The notes below the pieces were generated by a model, which had not been told where the DNA came from, ran no database searches, and saw nothing but the letters and a program-made list of their open reading frames with translations. Shown piece after piece: positions 1 to 12,468 of a stretch of DNA of 64,000 bases. Position numbers and translations under genes: made by a program. Position 1 is the stretch's first letter. Each line of letters begins with the position of its first letter. Origin of the DNA: Gloeopeniophorella convolvens (lineage: Eukaryota > Basidiomycota > Agaricomycetes > Russulales); contig WTXD01000001.1 in NCBI GenBank assembly GCA_022496205.1, positions 1,364,001-1,428,000 on the forward strand. The letters are read 5' to 3'.

Positions 1-1300
1 GGGACGTGCCCGCCCTGCCAGAGCAAGACGACGCGACGCACGACAACGCACTGAATTGCAGTGTGTCAAGGCCAGCTGTCTGCAGGGCTTCCATCGCACG
101 GCAGCATGCTCCCTAGGCGAATTCAAATGCAAGGCAGAGGCACACGTTCTGCTTTTCGATTGCATCCCCGCCGCGCACCCAGAGCAGAGCAACCCGCGCA
201 CAAGGGCGTCGTGCAACAGCGAGGCACACCTGCGCCGGCATTTACAAGGGCTGCCGTCCTCGAGAGCACATCGCACATCGCGATCCGCGTATAGGCCAGA
301 TGCATTAAATGGCCCTAGTGGCGCTTATCGTGTTGGAATCGGGGCGGATCTCCGTACGCTAACCAGCTGCTCCGATCTGCTCCGATTCGACGCTTGCCCG
401 CCTTTGCCACCCGCCCACAACGTCAGCAACAGCGCGCCCATGATGCCCTTTCAAACCTCACCAGCCTCTGACATATCTTCGGCTGCCACATCGCCCTCGT
501 CCTTCTCCTCGCAGCAACGACTGTCTGCTGGCCTCAGCCTGTAACGCGTCACGCGCAGCATCGCGAGAACTTGCCCCCAGGTGCGCCGGACTGCTGCCAT
601 TCGGGGCAAGAAGCATCCCGGCCGCCTGCCCTGTGACGGCAGCTTCCCGGAAGGCGCAGAAGCTCAGTGCCCTGCCAGATGTTGTTCGTGCTAGCGCTCA
701 TTGCTTGGTGATGGCTGCGTTCCGCTTACGATCGCGAGGGTGGAACCTTCCGCCGAATTTGAGGGTCGCGAGCGCAGGTGCTCGCCTGCTTGCGATGCGA
801 CGCGATGCGACAGGCCCCTGGGTCGTCGAGGCGTTTCATTCATGGGCTTGCAACTTGTCGGCCTTTGGCGCCCCCCCTTCCCCCGGTGCGTCACTCGCGC
901 CTGCACCGGGCCCATTACCAACAGGGTCCCGCACTGACCGGAAACCCCGCGGGCTCACCGGTGCTGGCAGCGATGGTGGCGGCGGCGCGACGCAGCTATC
1001 GATGCCGTTTTAGCTTTCTGGGCGCACGGGAAGGTGCGGCGGTCTGGCAACGTTATGCCATGGGACCGCGGCGCAGGGCAGGGCAGGCCCCAGCTCAATT
1101 CAGTCCGTGCCGAGATATAATAACCGGCGATTGCGCGTGCGCCTTGCCCTTTACTGGTCCTGCCGGTGCGTCTGCTGCCTCTCTGCCCAAGCACTGTACT
1201 GTATCTGTGTGCTGCAGACTTGACACGACCGCCTCCGCCTCCTTCTGTAAACCCTTCTTCTTCCCCGACCCGCCCCGCCGTCCGACTGCCGCGCAGCTCC
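1..1300. other. Left edge, no gene recognised
   Basis: Several short open frames cross this stretch on both strands, but none gives a recognisable protein, and none joins into a longer spliced frame that I can support. It probably holds intergenic DNA and the 5' untranslated part and promoter of the membrane protein starting at 1308. Confidence 0.5.
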
Positions 1301-1307
1301 GCCCCCC

Positions 1308-3010
1308 ATGGCGTCCAACTCGACCGCGGGAGACGCTGACATCCCCGGGGACATCCTCACACTGTGGGTGCACCTGCTTATTCACCCGTGCCGCCCAGGA
1401 TGGCTGCTGATCATGATTCATCCATTGTATCCGTTGCCGTCCCCCGCGTTTTTCATTTGCGGTTTCGCGTACAGGGTCGGACCTATTGTGCGTCGGGCGC
1501 TATGCCTTCTCGTTTGTCTGCGTGCCGTTGGAGCTGACTTGTGTGCTGCGCAGCTTATCGGCAACCTCTTGAGCTGGTTCTTATTTGGGGTGCTCACTAT
1601 GCAACTTTGTGCGTGCGCGCCCACGCGCATATACTTAAGCGTGCTGCGGCTCTTCGCGCGCGCGATAGCTTACTGTTCCTCCCCGCGCAGATGTATACTA
1701 CCTCGCATTCCCAAAGGACTCGTTGTGGATACGGTTCACTGGTGCGTGTGCACGCGCTGTTGGACATGCGCTGCGGGGACTGATGTCTGGCCGGCAACAC
1801 AGCGTATGGGCTCTTCCTGTTCGACTTAGGGCAAACCATCGTCATCACGCAAGTTGCCTGGTCCACCTTATGTTCCGGCTGGGGCAAGCCCGCGGCCCTC
1901 GTCCACACATCGTGGGGATTCGCGCTAACGCCCGTCGCGAGCGGCATCAGTGAGTCGCAGCACCACTCCTCTTGCTCCCGCCACTGAGACATGGTGTTAC
2001 TGCAGTTTCCGCCTGGGTGCAGATATTCTTCGCGTGGCGCGTGTGGGTACTGGGCAAGAACCTCTTCTGGAAGACCGTCACCACGGCCATTGTAGCGGTG
2101 CGCGTGCCGATGTATCGTGCCGCCGGACACGAATTGATGGTATGATGCTAGGTCGCCCTTGCACAGGGCACTGCTGCTGTTGCGGCGGGTATCAAGGTGT
2201 GCTCGGCCACCTACGTTTGCCAGCCCCCCGTAACCTGTCCGTAGTACGCAGGTATCAACGACGCCGAGAAGATCTCGGAAATCAACCCCATGGTTTCTGT
2301 AAGTGCTTCGTGCTTGACATCGAGCGCGACGCTCATTCCCTGCTGGCTAGGTATGGCTAGGTGGAAGCGTGGCCGCCGATGCCATGATCGCCGCCAGCAT
2401 GGTCTACCTCGTCCGTGCCCCCCGCTCCGCGCCTCTCCGCTCTCCCTGACGTGCCCGCTGCAGCTGGTCGGCGCAAAAAAGCACACCACCTGGAACAAAA
2501 AGACAAACCGCAGACTGACGAAGCTGATCCGCTCGACCGTCGAGACCGGCGTCGTCTCCGCCGCGGCCGCCTCGCTCGACCTCGGCTTCTACTTCGGCTT
2601 CAGCCACAACAACCTGCACACGACCATCGCGATCATGCTCTCCAAGCTGTACAGCAACGCGCTCATGGCGTCGCTCAACTCGCGCGCGGGCGTGTACGAG
2701 CGCTTCCTCCCGCCGGGCCCGCACAACGGCGAGTACCCGACGCACGGCCGCATCACGACGCTGCAATTCAACGGCATCACGTCGCTCGGCGGCGTTGGCG
2801 GGGGGGCCGACGCAGCCGCCGCGCGGGCACGGACGACTCGGAGGGTAGCACCGCGCTCAACGACGGCAAGTCGGTGAGTCGTCGTGCATCGGGCTCCGGT
2901 GCGCCGCGCGGTGCTGACGATAACCCGCGCACCAGGTGTGGCTACGTACGAGCAGCAAGCAGTCGGACTCGCAGCGCGGGATCGCGCTCGACGACCTCGC
3001 GGAGGTCTGA
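1308..3010 (+). CDS. DUF6534-like multi-pass membrane protein
   Basis: Basidiomycete-specific family of seven-helix-like membrane proteins of unknown function. The start at 1308 reads MASNSTAGDADIPGDILTL. After several short introns, hydrophobic exons follow: LIGNLLSWFLFGVLTMQL near 1555, then VSAWVQIFFAWRVWVLGKN near 2000-2060. The family's best conserved block lies at about 2470-2780: paired basic residues (KKTNRRLTKLIRSTVETG), a further hydrophobic stretch, and SKLYSNALMASLNSRAG. A last exon after an intron (acceptor about 2936) ends IALDDLAEV and stops at 3008-3010. A run of seven G at 2800-2806 puts the conserved block and the acidic tail (GTDDSEGSTALNDGKS) in different frames, so a base may be missing there. 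The family call rests on recalled family pattern; the physiological role is unknown. Confidence 0.65.
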
Positions 3011-3863
3011 GCGTCGTGCGCGGGGGCGCCGCGCGCTGTACCATGTGTACTTGCTTAATGACAATCCTCATTTCGGGCTGTTGGACGTTCGCCGTGCGCG
3101 CTGTGAAGTGCTGTGGCTGCTGGGCACTTAGTTGGCAGGTGCACCCCCGCCATGCACCTCCGAGTCGGTTGCTGGGGTGCGCGTCACGTCATTATGTCGT
3201 GTTGCGTACGGCTGCTAGGGTCCAGGGACAGCTACTTGAAATTTGCTTCCCGCTTCGGACTTTTGTAGGATGTCAGGGATCGTTGGCCTTCTGCAATTTG
3301 TGGCGTGTCATGTGGTACAAATGTTCATATGTATCTCGATGTGCTATTGATGGGTGATATAGTCTTGAATGTTTATCACTTTCGAGTTATGTCACCTCAC
3401 GGCCGGTACTTTGTGCATCCAGTGCCAGTTCTCTTCTCATCCTCCAGCGCATCCCAGTTCCCAAAGGATTATACTCCGAGGGTTCCGTGTTTGCGAGTCG
3501 TCGATGTCGCATACATGGCACTGCTGTATGCAGAAACATGGCAGAATTGAACCGCCTGGATTTTACCACTTACATAATGGGTCCATATGGATCCGCCTCC
3601 AAGGAGCAAGAGAGCGCAACAAGGGCGCAAGCGGCAGGAACAGTGCAGGAACGATCTTGCCTGGGTGGCCCGGAAGGCCCGTAGGCCATAAGCACACTGC
3701 CAGGCACCCGCGCCGGACCCGCACACGCGACTGCTGCTTACGCACAGAAGAAAAAGAAACAATCCGCATTCATAACAGTTAGGCGTAAATACATCCATCG
3801 TCGCACCGTAGTGCCAAAGTACACATGAAGATTCGTGAGTGTCCGTGAGGCTATGCCTGCAGA

Positions 3864-6178
3864 CTACGCGGCAGCAGCCTTGATGAGGTCCGACGCACGC
3901 TCGGCGATGATGTACACAGCGGCCTGGGTGTGCGCGGCGGGGATGAACGGCTAGACGAGAGGGACGCGTTTGTTAGGCGGCAGCGCGAGTAGGGACAAGG
4001 CACGGTACGCACCAGTACGCTCGCATCGACCACGCGCAGACCATACACGCCACGCACGGTCAAATCCGTGTTGACGACGGCATCCGCGTCACCCGGCGCG
4101 CCCATCGCGGCGGTGCCGACGGGATGGAAGAGCGTCCCGCCGCCGTTACGCGCGTACGCGGCGAGGCTGGCATCCGACGCGGTCGCAGCGAGGAGGTCGG
4201 ACGACGGCGTCGCGACGAAGCCCGACCACGCGGGCGCGCTTGCGAAGCGCAGGACCTCCTTGACGGCGGCCTTCATGATAGCGATGTCGCGTGGGTCATC
4301 GAAGAAGTTCGGGTCAATGACGGGGAAGTCAAAGGGGTTCGTAGATGCGAGGGTCACAGAGCCGCCTGCAGTTGCGATGTGAGACGTTGAGGTACACAAG
4401 TAAAGAGAATAGGTGCTTACGGGATGAGGGCGAGACTACTGCGGAGAAAAGGGTGAGGTAGTGACCCGACGTCGGGGGAGGCCCGAGGGTGGAAACAAAA
4501 CCGTCCTGCACATTTCCTCAGTCGTGTCCCTGATGCATCCGTCCCGACAGGAACTTACGAAGGGAAGAAGCTCCCAGTGTGCGCTGCGCTTGCCAGCCGA
4601 GGGGTCCGGCAGCCCTCCGAAGGTGGCCGGAGGGACGCGGAACCACCCCAGCTGACTGCACGGACCGTACAACATGGGTCCCTGGCGCGTCGCCTCCCAC
4701 TCGGCCAGCGCCAACCCTGCGAAGGTGGCGTTCTGAACGAAGTTGTCGATCAGGGAGGTGGTCTTGGTGATATTGAATACGTTCGCGAGGATCGGGTGGT
4801 CGATGAGGTTCTTGCCAACACCAGGAGAGTTAACGATGGTGTGGATGCCAAGTGCGGTGAGGTCGGCAGTCGGGCCCACACCAGAGAGCAGGAGGAGCTG
4901 AGCGGTGTTGATCGAGCCCGCAGAAAGGATGACCTCCTTGGTCGCGTTGACCGCAAAGCGGGAGCCTGCGTGTCATGCGTGAGTTTCCAAGTTCGGACAG
5001 TGCTAATCCAAAATGACTGACTGGTGGAGGACGCGGCGAACTGAACTCCGCGCAGCACCGGCAGACCTGAGTGCGTACCGGTCTGAATGACCTTTGTAAC
5101 CTGAGCGTTGATGACGACATCCAGGTTCGGTCGGTTCGCGTGGAGGGCCGGCTGGAGATACGCCTCCGCAGAACTCGCGCGCGAGCCGTTGTGAATCGTA
5201 GCTTGCGTCCAGCCTGTGGGACAATGCATTCAGCAAGGCCCAAGATACGGCGCAAAGAAGGCACATACCCAATCCGATGGTGTTGCCCGAGTTCATATCA
5301 ACATTGTACGGGAACACCTGCGACAATTGGCGCGTTGTTGCAATGACGAGAGGGTCGATCTCAACTAGCCACCCAGGCAGGGTAATGGACAATGGGCCAC
5401 TTTTGCCGTGGATAGAGGGGTCAACTTGACCAGATGTGTCGTGCCCATCCTGAGGAGGACGCAAGTGCTCGGCCTGGAAGTTCAGGGAATGAGACGCGCG
5501 GTATTGGTGCCTGTATGAAATTGTGATTTACCTTCTTCATATATGGTTGCAGGGCATTCCATGACCAGCCACTATCGCTTGTCGTTGATGCAAACCGATC
5601 AAAGTCGTCCTTCGAGCCGCGCGTCCATCCCATAAAATCTGCAGGGTTGGATGAGTACGCTTATTGATGCCACGAAAGGAAAGATTGCGCTCACTGATTG
5701 ACGTGGAACCGCCCAGGAGTCGACCACGTGGATACGGAATAACTCGATTGTTGAGCGCCGCCTGGGGTGTCGTGGTGTAGTTCCAGTCGATGGGCGTGTT
5801 TGGCGACAACGTGCTCAGGAGAGCAGGCACTGCGACATTCTCGAGGCCTTCATTGCTGCGAGAAATGCGCTAAGCGGAAAGAAGTGGTGCCATAACTATT
5901 CATACTCACTTGACGCCTGCCTCCAGGACCAGAACCTTGACATGTGGGTTCTCCGACAGCCTGGTCGCGACCACTGCACCTCCTGCACCAGCTGTGATAA
6001 AACTGTTGGAGCATCGTTCTACACGAAGGCATGTGATGGACACACCTCCTACGACGACGTAGTCATACAGATTGCTTGCAGGCAGCTGCGATGGGTCTGT
6101 GTACAACTTCCCGAGAACATGGGGCGTAGAGAGCGCAACTGCCACGCAGGCGAACCGCAAGAGTCTGGAGGGGGACAT
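3864..6178 (-). CDS. GMC oxidoreductase, aryl-alcohol oxidase type
   Basis: Secreted FAD-dependent alcohol oxidase of the glucose-methanol-choline family; such enzymes oxidise alcohols and release the H2O2 used by ligninolytic peroxidases. The start at 6178 was chosen because MSPSRLLRFACVAVALSTP reads as a signal peptide and is followed by YDYVVVGG and GAGGAVVATRLSENP, the dinucleotide-binding fold. Further along come IDWNYTTTPQ and PRGRLLGGSTSI (GMC signature 1). The C-terminal block has GGGTLFHPVGTAAMG, with the first active-site His, and LRVVDASVL. The last exon reads PFIPAAHTQAAVYIIAERAS, with the second catalytic His, and ends at 3864. At least seven exons are visible. No disabling change was noticed, though not every splice join was checked. 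The exact substrate cannot be told from the sequence. Confidence 0.85.
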
Positions 6179-8494
6179 CAGGCTGAGGGGGAGTTGTGAA
6201 TGCACATGGGCTTTTATCCCGAACCCGTAGGCGGATGTCGACCCCGAAACATTGAATAGCGCAGGAGGGAATGAGGGCACCGGCCGCGAAGCATGATGTG
6301 GTCTGGAGACGCCAGTTGGTGACTGGGCGGCGGGCTCAGGAACGTCAACCGACAGGGCAACGTAAGCGCTGCGATGCTCGCAATGAGCAATCGATGGGCA
6401 TAACGTTGAACGGATCAACTATTCTGAGTCTTCCGTAGACCGAACCCGCCGGACACCTCCCTGTGCGAAGCTTGCTTAAACTGTATACGCACGACCTGCA
6501 GCAACCAAGGTTACAAATGCAAGGCGCGATCCGCATCTCCGAGCGACCGGTATTGGGGTGATGAGGGGACTGGTGAGAGGTAAGTATGCTGTGACTGCGG
6601 TGACGATCGCGCCGCCACTGGCAAGACGTCGGGACTTGCCCGGGGCGTGATAAATTAGGTACAGGATAAACAATTCACCCATCATAGCCACTAGCTTCCT
6701 TGAAGAGCAAGCAAACGTATTTCAGGGATGTCAAATCCTCCTCGATGCGATCGCTGCATCACGGCTCGTATAACCGCCACATATGCAGTCTGACAAACGA
6801 GCGATCTGACAGAAGCCTCCCGGTGCTCTGTAACTCGTGCAAATACTTCGTTATCGTAAATCTCAACAACAGTGTAATAGTACCACATCCCGGTCGAGCA
6901 GAGCAGCTGGCCATCCTGAACAAGTACCTTTGATCGCGGATTGGCACGTATCGAAACGCTATTCGAGTCGGGTTGGGTCCTCGACTTGTTGCGATCGAAG
7001 AGTCCAGAGAATGTAGGTTTCGATGTAGCCAAACCTGCCGCACTTCGGCGGAAGCTTCGAATAAAGACTCTAGGGGTCTGTGATCCGGCTCCTGGAGGGT
7101 CGGTGTGAAAACAGGGTTCGTTCCAGACGTAAGGTTGTTCTTGAATTTTGCATGAATCGTAACACGTGTACGGCCAGCCGACTGTACGCACAGATCTGCC
7201 TGGCAAGTGAAGCCTCCGGGCCCCGGCATCTGGCACTTAGAGGGTCGAAAAGGTCTTGATTTGAGTATGGTCAGATCAGGAACGACGGGGTTATAGACTC
7301 GGGGCCCGCCAAGCGAGGAGTGCGAGGGACGCGCAAAATGTAGTCGAGACAGCATCGGTAGGAGGTGTTGCCCGGATGCTAGGATGACGATATCCTGCTC
7401 GCGCCAAGCTCTGCGCAGGCAGCCTAACATTCCGGGTGTGCAGGGTTGCGGTCTATTGAACTATTGAAGCATTATGAGAGAGAAAGCCGTCTGTAGTTAC
7501 TCCGATTTATGACAGTGGCTAGCCTAGGCCCTAGGCACAAGGGAGGGGGCCAATCGAGTACAACACCGCGACAGGTCTTCACGAGATTCCCTCGGCATAA
7601 ACTCGCCTAGTGGACACGGAAAGACGTTGAAGAATACAGTCAGAGGCACCGGAAGGCACCTAGTCCATGCGAGCAATTGTGGCTGCGGTAAGAATGTTGA
7701 CGCAATGCGCCTCCAGATTTGTTCCTGCGGGGCAGATAATTCAGGGGTAATTGTCAAAGTTTTAGACTAGACCGTGCCCGGGTTCTGACGATTCGCGGGG
7801 TTGTCGTCGAGCTCTGAAGACGTAGCAGCATGTTGGGCCTGTCGGGAGATGGCAGCTTTGGGAGGAGTTCGCCTTGTGGGAAAAGTTACGTTGACTGTAA
7901 GACAACTTTCTCGGAGCATCATGCCTCTTCACAAGCAACCCTGAGAATGGGTTCGACATCAGCCGACACAAACTGAATTCATGCCAACCGGCCGCCATCA
8001 TTGCGGGTGCCGTTCTGAGTTTTCACTGGTCCCAGTCGGCTAGGGCCAGGGGGTGGGTCCGAAATCGGGGAGATGGGTAAACGACGCAGCTAGCGACGCC
8101 GCAAGAACGCACGATCAGGAGAAATAAAAACCAAAACGAACGTTTAGCCTGAGGGATTACTAGCCAATATCATGGGCCTGAGCGCTGCTGACGGGCTGTA
8201 AATATGGCCGTGGTCGCCCGTGCGTAAGTACTCGAGTACAGTAGTGGACGTGCGTGGATGAAGGGCCGTCGGGCCACCGGCCACCGTGGGCCAGCCGGGT
8301 CCCGAGCTTGGGAGACGGATATCGGGCCGGGGAGCGGGGACGCCCGAGCCGCGTCGACAGCTGGCAGCGGGCTCATTTCGGAAAATCCACCTTCCCCCGA
8401 ATCACTGCCAGGGCTTCTGCTGGGCGCTGAAACACTGTCCAGGAAGAAGGGTATTGCGCACTTCCGTGACTGGCGACTAGTGGCTTGTCGAACC
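6179..8494. other. Intergenic stretch without a supported gene
   Basis: This 2.3 kb lies between the divergent GMC oxidoreductase and the CutC gene and must hold both promoters. Overlapping open frames of up to 223 codons on the minus strand (6691-7430) show no recognisable domain, and two compete in different frames. I therefore do not call a gene, although a small hypothetical one is possible. Confidence 0.4.
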
Positions 8495-9671
8495 ATGCCG
8501 TGGCCGAAGCTAGTGTTGGAAGTCTGCGTGGACTCGGTCCAATCTGCGGCAAGGTTCGTTTCATAATGGATCGTTCAACGAGGCAGCCTAGGCTAATCAA
8601 CCATCTTAATGCTCCTGTGCGTTGCACTCGTAGCGCCATTCGTGGAGGCGCTGATAGGCTTGAGGTGTGCGGGAACTTGGGCATCGGCGGGGGCACCACA
8701 CCATCCCTTGGCCTTATTCGGGCCATCCAGAAGGCCGCGCCGAACATACCAATCATGGTCGGGCTTTCTCTTTATAACGAGATAGGCTCAGTTCTGAACG
8801 CATGACGTTCTGTAAATCGCGCGTGTCAAGGCAATGGTTCGGCCGCGCGCAGGCGACTTCTTCTATTCCGCGGACGAACTTGACGTCATGCTCGAGGACA
8901 TTGGGGTATTCAAGAATGCTGGGGTTGAGGGCGTCGTATTCGGCGTGCTTGACGCGGGAGGATCAGTGGATGTGCCACGCACCAGAATGTGTGTTACCAT
9001 GTCGCGTTTCTTATATCCGACCTTATATAATGCCGACAGGCTCGTAGAAGCGGCGCTCCCGATGCATGGTGCGTCGGGATGCTCAAACTTACTCGCTTGC
9101 GAGTAATACTTAGCTGCCTAATCTTGCGCGCCCTTTTTACAGTTTGCTTCCACAGAGCCTTCGACATGTCGCGCTCTGCCATCGAGTGTCCGTTAATACA
9201 GTTACGCGACAGAATACTCAATCACTAATCGCTCGCTCCCAGCCCTCGACCGGCTGTGCGGCGTTGCTGGCATTACTCGGATCCTGACCAGGTATGGTGG
9301 TGTCGTTCATTCTTGCATCTCACGTCTTCTTATTGACGAACTTCTAAAGTGGACAATCAACATCTGTTTTGAGGGGGTTGCAGACATTGGAAGCACTGTT
9401 CCATCGTTCCCAGAAAGTAGGAAGTCCAAGCATTCTTCCAGGGTCATGCATCAATCCTGCGACCATTCGAGACATTCTCGATCGCCTACTACCGTGTGGT
9501 TTGAAAGAAGTTCATATGAGTGGCGGAAGGTGGGTTGAGGGCGGGTCTTCTCACCGACCCCAGGGCATGGGCATGGGCGCCTGTGCAGAAGGTGAGTGGG
9601 GTGTATGGCTGACAAATGAGGACGCAGTCCGCGGGGTAAGGCGTATCGCGGACGAGGTGTGCTCGGGGTGA
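8495..9671 (+). CDS. cutC: CutC family copper homeostasis protein
   Basis: TIM-barrel protein of the CutC family, linked in other organisms to copper handling, probably cytosolic. The start at 8495 reads MPWPKLVLEVCVDSVQSAA, the family's usual N-terminus. Short exons then give AIRGGADRLEVCGNLGIGGG, the exon MVRPRAGDFFYSADELDVML (8834 on), EGVVFGVLDAGGSVDVPRTR, CFHRAFDMSRSAIE (about 9144-9188), ALDRLCGVAGITRILT (about 9240), and the late block CINPATIRDILDRLLPCGLK followed by EVHMSGG. The frame closes at 9671 after NEDAVRGVRRIADEVCSG. At least seven exons are needed, with introns of about 50 to 75 bases. The position before INPAT is Cys in PGSCINPAT; I would have expected Gly. All conserved blocks are present in order, so the gene looks intact. 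Confidence 0.85.
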
Positions 9672-9938
9672 GCGCATACGTTCGATGCGAACGAGATACG
9701 CTGGACTGTCTTCGTTGTTATAGCCGAAATACGAGACGTAAATCTATGACGGGCGACCTGCGTGTTTGCGAACAGTGTCAATGCGAACTGGAGCGAGGGA
9801 AGCTGCGGCTCTATTAGGTTGTTGTGTTGCCAGCTTTGGTTGAGCGCACATGCCAACATGCCGCGGATCACTGTACTATCGGCGCTCACAAATATTCTGT
9901 ATGCCTCGCTCTCCGTGCACGGAGCCGTACCTGGCGTG

Positions 9939-9946
9939 TATATAAG
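9939..9946 (+). promoter_or_regulatory. TATA box of the desaturase gene
   Basis: TATATAAG lies about 40 bases before the ATG at 9985, in a pyrimidine-rich leader. This fits a TATA-driven, strongly expressed lipid gene with a very short 5' leader. The position relative to a transcription start is inferred. Confidence 0.5.
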
Positions 9947-9984
9947 CTCAAAGACCCCCACTCGCGCATCGTCATTATCTCCCT

Positions 9985-11983
9985 ATGGCCTCCACTGTGT
10001 CTCCGTCTCCGCAGCAGCCCGCCATCTGGTGGAATAACATCATCTTCTTCGTCGGCGCTCACTTTGCTGCAGCATATGGCGTCTACCGCCGCCCTCCAAC
10101 GACGGTGCCAGCCGGCATCCTCGCCGCCACCGTAGTGCTCTGGCAGCTGGCATCGTTCGGGTGCGTGTGCGCGACTTGCGCGCTTCTGCCTGCTACGCGC
10201 GCGTCGTGCGTGTTATGCTTTGATCGCGTTGCTGATTGATGGCTGCGCATAGTGTCACAATTGGGTACCACCGGATGTACTCCCATCGTGCCTTCAACGC
10301 GTCATTGGGCGTGCGGATCGTGCTCGCTCTCGTCGGAGCTAGCGCGTTCCAGGGCTCGATCAAGGTGAGAAGCTCCTCTTTACCGCCCGTGCGTGTGAAG
10401 ACTAACGCGTCTGTTATCAGTGGTGGTACGTAGAGACGCTCGCACACAAGGCCTAGGCTAATGAACGTGATCCATATTCTAGGTGCCTACGGCATCGACT
10501 CCACCACGTACGTCAACGTTCGACCTTCTTTCCATGCAGAGCCCATGTTTAACGCCCAATGCAGAGGTTCACAGATGACGAGGAGAATGATCCGTCAGCA
10601 ACCCGTCAGCGACCCTCCATACGCCTGCTCATGAATGGCTTGACATAGGTACTGCGCTACCCGCGGGTTTCTGTTTAGCCACGTAGGCTGGATCTTCTTC
10701 AAGCCGAACTACGCCAAGTTGCATCTGATTGAGCGCGACGATCTCGAAGAGGACCCAGGTACGTCATCGATGATTGACGCGTCTCAGCAACGCGTCAGGT
10801 CACCTGACCGCGGATTCTGCGATGGCAGTTGTGCGCCTGCAGCACAAATACTTCGGTTAGTGGGCATCTCCTGGGATATTGGCTCAGCGCTGATTTGTTG
10901 CGCGGCGCATACAGTTCCAGCTGCGGTTGCAACTGGGATTGTTCTCCCAACTTTGTTTGGTGCGATGTACAGTGACAAAATGGGCGGTTTTATCTACGCC
11001 GGCCTTGTTGCAAGGATTCTCAGTGCGTTCCGGTGCCCAGCGAAGTGCACTATCGTGCCTGACATACACTGTAGTCTGGCATTGCACTTTCTTGGTCAAC
11101 TCGTACGTGCTCCTATTGAGAGCGAGAGGCTGGAGACATTAAACGACACCATTAGTCTTGCCCACTGGGACGGTCTGCAGCCATACACAGACGAGAATAC
11201 GTCACGCACCAACTTTGTCTGTCGTTTCTCTCGTGGTATGACTCAAAGACTCACCATGTAAATAGCTTCTCGCGCTTCTCACCGCTGGGGAGGGTAACCA
11301 TAATTTCGTAAGCAACTTTTCCAATCTATACTCCCGGGGGAACACATTGCTCATACCTTGCAGCATGTAAGCTTTTTAGAACTCGCCGCTATCCGTGATG
11401 GACCGTTCAAACATGAGTCTAGCACGCGTTCCCGCACGATTTCCGCTCCGGTCCTGCGAAGAGCGACTTCGACCCCTCGAAATGGGTCATCATCCTCCTC
11501 GAGAAGCTCGGCATCGCATACGGTTTGCGCCGCGCGAATCCGACAGACGTTGCCGCTGCTCGGGAGTACATGATTGCACAGGAGAAGCTTGGCCTCGGGC
11601 ATCACCACCACCACCATGCCGTTCCAGAGAAGCCAGTAGAGGCAGACGAGTGGACGGGACCGACGTGGAGCGAGGCGGAGCTGCGGAAGTACGTAAAGGA
11701 GAGCAGCAAGTGCGTGGTGGTGGTCGATGGTTACGCCGTGGACGTAACCTCGTATGCCAAAGTGCACGTACGTAACCGTTCTCTCTCTTCTGTGGCTGCG
11801 CTGATGATCTGTGAGCAGCCCGGTGGTGCAGCGCTGCTGCAGGACTATTCGGTCCCTGCCGACCCCGCAGCGAGTGGCACTAAATGGAAGGATGCAGACT
11901 GGGCATATAACGGCGGCGTGAACAAGCACTCGCAGGCGGCGCGGCGGCGCGTCAAGCAGCTACGCGTGGCGAAGGTCGCCTAA
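9985..11983 (+). CDS. OLE1: Acyl-CoA delta-9 desaturase with cytochrome b5 domain
   Basis: Endoplasmic reticulum enzyme that introduces the delta-9 double bond into stearoyl- and palmitoyl-CoA. Start MASTVSPSPQQPAIWWNN, then membrane segments. All three histidine boxes can be assembled: HRMYSH (about 10270), LRHRLHHRFTDD split over two introns, and HNFHHAFPHDF. The third box is complete only if a 3-base exon, CAT at 11364-11366, is used between two 56-base introns. After KWVIILLEKLGIAYGLRRAN comes a linker with six consecutive His (11600-11617), then a fused cytochrome b5 domain (VVVVDGYAVDVTSYAKVH). The heme-ligand motif HPGG is itself split by an intron: CAC ends at about 11769 and CCCGGTGGT resumes at about 11819. 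Stop at 11983. Length and domain order match fungal Ole1. Read this way the gene is fully functional. Confidence 0.92.
11364..11366 (+). other. 3-base micro-exon (CAT, His) in the desaturase
   Basis: The upstream exon ends AATTTC at 11307. A GTAAGC..CAG intron spans 11308-11363, CAT follows, then a second GTAAGC..TAG intron spans 11367-11422, and the next exon starts CACGCGTTC. Both introns are 56 bases. Including CAT gives HNFHHAFP, the universally conserved third histidine box of these desaturases. Skipping it gives HNFHAFP, and retaining either intron brings in-frame stop codons. Confidence 0.8.
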
Positions 11984-12468
11984 GTAGACTTGGGCGAGCG
12001 TGCATGTACTGACTAAGTGCCATCGATCTGGTCCTCATAGAAGTTCGGGTACTTATGTTCTCCTTATTCGACCCTAACGTTCAGATGGAACTTTCGTGTT
12101 GCCGCCGTATGTTTGCGTTGGATAATATTCCGGAGCGATGTCCAAGAGATGTCACTAGAGGAAGTGCATGGCCATGTACCAAATTTCATTTGTAGTTAAT
12201 TGACTCGCATTCCGATACAATAGGTATAATACGCTTTGGACGCTTGCTGTTGTTCGAAGAGATGTTATCAGACTGAGTATGATGGAAATGTTGAGAGAGC
12301 GGCTGAACTGAAGCGTGGAGGCACGTCTCGGGATGGCGGCCCGGGGAGTATTTGCAATAGCAGAACTTTTGAAGTCGGAACGAGTTGATTTCATTGCAAA
12401 GCACCAGCCCAAACCGCGGCCTACGCTGCTCATCTCTGCCCCAACCTTGTCCCTTGTCCAGGGCTAGA

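Noticed and set aside
6691..7430. Overlapping minus-strand open frames of 181 and 223 codons
   Set aside because: Two frames compete over the same DNA, with no recognised motif, signal or exon context. Left as unassigned intergenic sequence.
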